Of a stretch of 64,000 bases of DNA, positions 59,001-64,000 are shown piece by piece. The notes beneath the pieces are model-generated. The model was given only the letters and a program-made list of their open reading frames with translations. It was not told where the DNA came from and did not search any database. This DNA comes from Hedera helix (taxonomy: Eukaryota; Streptophyta; Magnoliopsida; Apiales; Araliaceae), in contig OX359285.1 of the NCBI GenBank assembly GCA_947179155.2, forward strand, positions 7,828,731-7,892,730, in the 5' to 3' direction. The translations under genes were made by a program, and so were the position numbers. The first letter of the stretch is position 1, and each line of letters begins with the position of its first letter.

Positions 59001-60728
59001 CCCAGAAGGAACTCAACATGCGACAACGACGTTGGCTTGAGCTGTTAAAGGATTATGACCACACAATCCAGTATCACCCGGGAAAGGCGAACGTTGTAGC
59101 TGACGCTTTGAGCAGAAAATCTTATGCAAGTACAAGTGCACTGCTGACAACACAAAAGTGTATTTTGTACGACTTGCAAAAGATGGAGATAGAGCTAAAG
59201 ACACCAGGGACCCACTCGAAGATTGCTCACGTGCGAGTAGAACCAACTTTAATCGATAAAATTAAAGCTGCTTAAGCTACCGATCCGGAACTGATAAACA
59301 TGATAAAGAAAGTACAAGAAGGTGCCATTCCCGAAGCAAGAATCGACGAGAAAGGAATACTTCGAGTCAACTCTCGACTCTGTGTTCCTAACGATCCTGA
59401 ATTAAAGCATAAAATCATGATGGAGGCACACAACACGCCGTTTGCAATCCACCCAGGAGGTACCAAGATGTATCGAGATCTTCGACATACATTTTGGTGG
59501 AACAATATGAAAAGAGAGATTGCGGAGTTTATCTCAAGGTGCCTAACTTGTCAACGTGTCAAGGCAGAGCATCAAGTTCCTAAAGGTCCATTACAATCAC
59601 TTGAAGTTCCCGAATGGAAGTGGGAACACATCAATATGGACTTCGTGACGGGTCTTCCAAAAGTTTCTCAAGGCTTAGATGCAATTTGGGTGATCGTAGA
59701 TAGATTGACCAAATCTGCTCATTTCTTGCCTATACGAGAAAACTTTTCACTTGAACGTCTTGCCGGTATGTACATAAATGAGATCGTGAGATTGCATGGC
59801 ATGCCAGTTTCCATAGTTTCTGATCGAGATCCTAGATTCACTTCACGCTTTTGGATCAGTCTACAAAAAGCTATGGGCACTGAACTACGTTTTAGTTCTG
59901 CATACCATCCTCAAACGGACGGACAATCGGAAAGGACGATCCAGACCCTTGAAGATCTTTTGAGACTTTGTGTATTAGACTTCAAAGGAAGTTGGGATAA
60001 GTACTTGCCATTGGTGGAATTTTCTTACAACAACAGTTACTAAGCAAGCATAGGCATGGCTCCATTCGAGGCTTTGTATGGAAGGAAGTGTCGCTCTCCA
60101 ATATGTTGGAATGAGGTAGGAGAAGCAAAATTGTTGGGACCCGAGTTAGTACGCTTGACGACCGAAAAGATCCAAAAGATCCGACAACGAATACAGACCG
60201 CACAAGAACGACAAAAAGAGTTATGCTGATCTTCATCGGAGAGACGAAAGTTTTAAAGTCGGAGATCATGTATTCTTACGTGTTTCTCCATGGAAAGGGG
60301 TTACGAGATTCGGAAAAAGAGGAAAGCTCAACCCTCGATTTATTGGCCCATTTGAAATCCTCGATCGAATAGGAACCGTAGCCTACAGACTAGCCCTACC
60401 ACCAAGTATGTCTCGCATCCATAACGTTTTTCACATATCTATGTTACGTAAATATGTGAAGGACCCAAACCACGTCATTGAGTTAGAACCAGACGTTATA
60501 GCAGAGGATTTAACATACGAGGAGGTACCTGTTAAGATCCTGGATAAGAAGGAGCAGATCCTACGCTCAAAGGTTATACCTCAAGTTAAGGTTTTATGGA
60601 GGAACCAAGATACTGAGGAAATGACCTGGGAGCTAGAATCTGAGATGAAATCTAAGTATCCTTACCTCTTCGATATGTCAGGTACGTCAATTTCGGGGAC
60701 GAAATTTCATAAGGAGGGGAGGTTGTAA
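56081..60728 (+). pseudogene. Element B gag-pol (protease, RT, RNaseH, integrase, chromodomain)
   Basis: One reading frame covers Gag (from 56081), two CCHC knuckles (near 57060-57165) and protease (DTGS near 57340). It continues through RT (57908 on, with KIDLRSGYHQ near 58150 and FIDDILIYS near 58340) and RNaseH (SDASGKGLG near 58785, TDHKSL and ADALSR). Integrase follows (HHCC near 59430-59560, D-D-E near 59640, 59820 and 59930), then a GPF module. Stops interrupt it at 56738-56740, 57857-57859, 59273-59275 and 60041-60043. One extra A in the run 60213-60217 shifts the frame before the chromodomain (60408-60728). At three of the stops A has CAA where B has TAA. The longest open piece, 57908-59275 (455 residues), keeps all RT and RNaseH motifs seen. 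Role: copying element RNA into DNA and inserting it. Confidence 0.93.
60711..60723 (+). other. polypurine tract of element B
   Basis: AAGGAGGGGAGGT adjacent to the 3' LTR, identical to that of A. Confidence 0.9.
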
Positions 60729-61868
60729 GACCCCGAATTTTATGAAATACAAAATTTAATTTTTCTCCATATATATATTTTTTTGAAACAGTAAGTGGTT
60801 AAATCGATAAAGTTAAAAGTTAAGGATGTTATGTGCAAATTTTATTTTGTCGGACAATATTCGCTTTGTCGGGGAATATTCGTTTGGTCGGGGAATATTC
60901 GTTTGGTCCGACGGCGCCGAAATAACAAATTATTGGTGGACCCCACAACGGAATATTTGTCGGATATAGAAAACGACAGAAATAACTTTTTTAAATAAAA
61001 ATAGTCAACGGAACAGTTAAAATACCGGTGATAAAAGAATAGTAGCATGCGGTAGTTTATGGTATTTTCTGTAGCACTCGGTACTCTACAGTAACACACG
61101 GTATTGCATAGTGTCTCATATTATTGGTCTGATAATTGACACCGTAACTGTTACGCATTATTTCATCGATAATTGTCACTGCATAATATTTTATATTATC
61201 AATTCAATAATTGTTGTTACACAGTATTTTGCATTATTGATTTAATAATTGTCATTACACTGTATTTTATATCATTGAGTCAATAATTGTTGTTGCACTG
61301 TTTTTAAAATTATTGAACCTAATAATTGTCACAGTAACATATGCACAGTAATTCACATTATTGAATCAATAATTGTCATTACACAGTAACGTATGCTTTA
61401 TTTTACATTATTGTTATCTCTATTATGATGTTATTTAAACAGTTGTATTTCATTAATTTATTGACTTGATATCTAAGAGCTAACTATACTGTATTTATAA
61501 CAATTAGTCATAATAATTGAATTGATAAAGTTATTTGTTTATACTATATAGTTAGGTGATTATTAGGTGATATGAAATGAATGGTGTAGATTAAAGTGTG
61601 AATTATTGTTGAATAATTGAATTGATTTGTTTATAATATAAAGTTAGGTGATTATTAGGTGATATGAAATGAATGGTGTAGATTAAAGTGTGAATTATTG
61701 TTGAACAATTAAATTGATTTATTTATAATATAAAGTTAGGTGATTATTAGGTGATATGAAATGAATGGTGTAGATTAAAGATAATATAATATTTGAAATG
61801 GATGGTGTAGATTAAAAGATGATCTTTAAATGAATGGTTTTGATTAGATGAATGATAAGATTTTTGGC

Positions 61869-61876
61869 TATAAATA
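61869..61876 (+). promoter_or_regulatory. TATA box in 3' LTR of B
   Basis: TATAAATA, same context as in the 5' LTR; reading outward it could drive transcription into the flanking C remnant. Confidence 0.7.
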
Positions 61877-62202
61877 GAAGCCTTAACTTAAGGATTTTTC
61901 ATAAACTTCCTTACTTGTTCTTTCTTTCTCTCTCTAAATACTTCTTGTGAAAGTTCTCTCTAAGTGTGCTTAAGTCATCTTGAGTATTTGTGAAGATCTA
62001 TAAGTATACGTGTACTGTTCAAGTTAATCAACCTCATTTAAATCAATATCCAGTCACGTGTTGAGGTAAGGGATACCATCTTTTTCATCTTCAATTATTC
62101 AAACATACTATGGTAAGGGATTATCATTATTTGATTCTCGATAATAATATTGTTTCTTCCTTACTCATAAGACGTGCCTTTTATTTCCATGTATTAAATT
62201 GT

Positions 62203-62610
62203 GGGAATAACCTTACGGAGCGGATTGCCGCCTGTTGGTGAATAACCTTTCGTATTCATTCATTATTAATCTCTGAGAATAACCTTACGGAGCGGATTGC
62301 CGCCTGTTTGGTGAATAACTCTTTGTACTCAAATTCTATTAAATTGTGGGAATAACCTTACGGAGCGGATTGCCGCCTGTTGGTGAATAACCTTTCGTAT
62401 TCATTCATTATTAATCTCTGAGAATAACCTTACGGAGCGGATTGCCGCCTGTTTGGTGAATAACTCTTTGTACTCAAATTCTATTAAATTGTGGGAATAA
62501 CCTTACGGAGCGGATTGCCGCCTGTTTGGTGAATAACTCTTTGTACTCAAATTCTATTAAATTGTGGGAATAACCTTACGGAGTGGATTGCCGCCTGTTG
62601 GTGAATAACC
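62203..62610 (+). repeat. LTR leader array, 6 copies (3' LTR of B)
   Basis: Linker order X-Y-X-Y-Y, different from the X-X-Y-X-Y of the 5' LTR. The last core has GAGTGGATTG in place of GAGCGGATTG. Confidence 0.95.
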
Positions 62611-63807
62611 CTTTGTATTAATTTCCTTCACCTTTTGTTAATCAAACCTGCTACGGTAAGGGATATTATTTTCTTTCATACTCCTAAATCGAAATTTATT
62701 ATGGAACTATTGCTTCTATAATTCCTGAAAATATTATATGTTCCATAATAGTTGAACTTCATTATTTCAACTGAACCTTCCTATTTACGTGAACCTTTCT
62801 ATTGAATTGTAACCGTTATTCTGAACTGTGGATCTTGAATATTATTTTTAAATTTCACTCCACATCATGTTGACAATTTGGACATTATTTGAATCTGTAC
62901 AAAGTAAACTTCCGATACTTATTGTTATCCTATTTCTTCTGTTCATCATTTATATCATTCTAATCATCCAAAAATCAAGCTGTTGTGAATATCTGTGGCC
63001 GGGGGCACAGATGTGATATATTTGTTGAACAGATGATAGGTTAAAGGCGATATAATAGGTTAAAGGCGATACATCTGTTCGGTGTCTTTTATGGCACGTG
63101 GTGAATGTTCTCTTTGGCCCGTAGTGCAAAGATGAATTGTTGTTTGGTATGATTATGACCAAAGGCTGAATCTGGTATAATCATGACCGTTGGTGTTATA
63201 TTGAATGTCTTTGGCCCGTAGTGCAAAGATGAACTGTTGATCTGCATGATTATGATCAGGAACTGTGAATTTGTATTATCTTGACTAATGATATTTCAGA
63301 TGATAAAAGTTGATGATGTTTTTCCTAAAAAGAGAACCGAGTGGACATTATAGTCTGCATTATTCTTCTAATAGATTACTCATTCCGCTGCTATTATTGA
63401 TCTGAACGTTGTTTAAGAATTTAACTGCAGTTTTTGATATAAACCTTGTAGTCTATTGTATTCTATCAAGAACTCAACTGTTGAAGACTAATGATAATTT
63501 ATTTGTCATTATCTTAGTCATGATATTCTTTACTGGGCTATTTGAGCTCACCCTTTCTTTTGTTCCATTGTTTTTCAACAGGAGATGAAAACATAACAGG
63601 GTCTAGCCGGGGAATGGAGTGAGGGTCCGAGGAATAGTTATCATAGTCTTCACGTTTTGTAAAATAGTGTGGCAATAATAGTGAAGACTTAGTTGTGTAT
63701 TATTATACACTGTATTGTTGTACGTTGTGCTTTGTTGTAATAATTTTGTTGTAGTCTTTTGACGACTCAAGTTTGGGCTGTGTGGGCCCAGATTTGGGGA
63801 CGTCACA

Positions 63808-64000
63808 GTATTCATCGTCGATATTTTAATTTATTCAAAGACTCAGGAGGATCATACTGAACATTTGAGAATAGTGCTGGAAAAGTTAAGGGAAGCAAAG
63901 CTATATGCGAAATTTTTGAAATGTGAATTTTGGCTGGAGAGGGTGCAATTTTTAGGGCATGTGATTGATCAGGAAGGGATATCAGTAGATCTAGCAAAGG
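63808..64000 (+). pseudogene. RT fragment of element C beyond element B
   Basis: Open to the window edge. It reads VFIVDILIYSKTQEDH, then LREAKLYAKFLKCEFWL and FLGHVIDQEGISVD, the RT region from the catalytic box onward. The box is Ile-Val-Asp where Ile-Asp-Asp is expected, so a catalytic Asp is lost. It matches C in position and orientation, with the sequence between protease (52798) and this point missing. A different element of the same type cannot be excluded. Confidence 0.8.

Larger units (their letters stand above)
52799..63807 (+). mobile_element. Element B: Tekay/Del-type chromovirus, same family as A
   Basis: 11,009 bp: LTRs 52799-55881 (3083 bp) and 60724-63807 (3084 bp), TGTAAGACCCCG...GGGGGCGTCACA (GGGGACGTCACA at the right end). 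The primer site is TGGCATCAGAGC and the purine tract AAGGAGGGGAGGT. It carries a full gag-pol including RT, with four stops and one frameshift. It lies in protease/RT of element C. The flanks TGCTC and GTATT do not match, and ~1 kb of C is missing, so this is not a simple insertion. Confidence 0.94.
60724..63807 (+). repeat. 3' LTR of element B
   Basis: 3084 bp. A dozen or so scattered differences from the 5' LTR were noticed, for example CTCTCTAAGTG versus CTCTATAAGTG and the terminal GGGGACGTC versus GGGGGCGTC, plus a rearranged leader array. Confidence 0.95.

Overview
This is an AT-rich piece of a dicot-type plant nuclear genome. It is almost entirely transposable elements and contains one recognisable protein-coding host gene. 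The plant assignment rests on Tekay/Del-, Athila- and Tat-type Ty3/gypsy elements, two nuclear tRNA-Val(CAC) genes, several plant-style MITEs, and a single-exon DUF4408/DUF761 ('cotton fibre expressed protein') gene. Species cannot be named from the sequence alone. Everything here comes from reading; no alignment or database search was run.

Layout. 1-2080: AT-rich intergenic DNA with microsatellites and an old repeat. 2081-12153: element A, a complete and very young Tekay-type chromovirus on the minus strand (2964-bp LTRs, TSD TTTAT) that has lost its reverse transcriptase core. 12154-16803: MITEs, a degenerate AT minisatellite and a local duplication. 16804-35868: a nest. Tat-type element E (outer LTRs 16804-17364 and 22863-22944/35523-35868) contains a truncated Tekay-type LTR (F, 19120-about 21037). 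Its right LTR is split by an Athila-type element (22945-35517, TSD AAGGT), which has gag and protease but no pol. That element holds a roughly 4.1-kb solo LTR (D, minus strand), which is itself split by an Ogre/Tat-type LTR (G). 36884-38101: promoter and the DUF4408/DUF761 gene, whose centre is a fourfold internal repeat. 38968-40440: a short LTR element with copia-style ends. About 39917-46430: an old tandem duplication carrying two identical tRNA-Val genes; one unit holds an 808-bp hAT-type MITE and the other the matching empty site. 46711-46859: another 8-bp-TSD MITE. About 47405-52798 and 63808-64000: two pieces of a decayed Tekay-like element C. 52799-63807: element B, the same family as A, inside C. 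B keeps an open reverse transcriptase region but has four in-frame stops and one frameshift, no TSD, and about 1 kb of C missing at its insertion point.

How the parts relate. A and B are the same family with complementary defects. A has open Gag-protease and RNaseH-integrase-chromodomain frames but no RT, while B has RT but is interrupted elsewhere. A's near-identical LTRs mean it moved recently, so its RT was lost very recently or supplied in trans. Most nonsense codons in B, C and the Athila element look like C-to-T or G-to-A changes, as expected for methylated, silenced repeats. The best candidates for a second look are the RT-less element A, the recombinant structure of B, the variable 72-bp array inside the LTR leader, and the internally repeated DUF761 gene.
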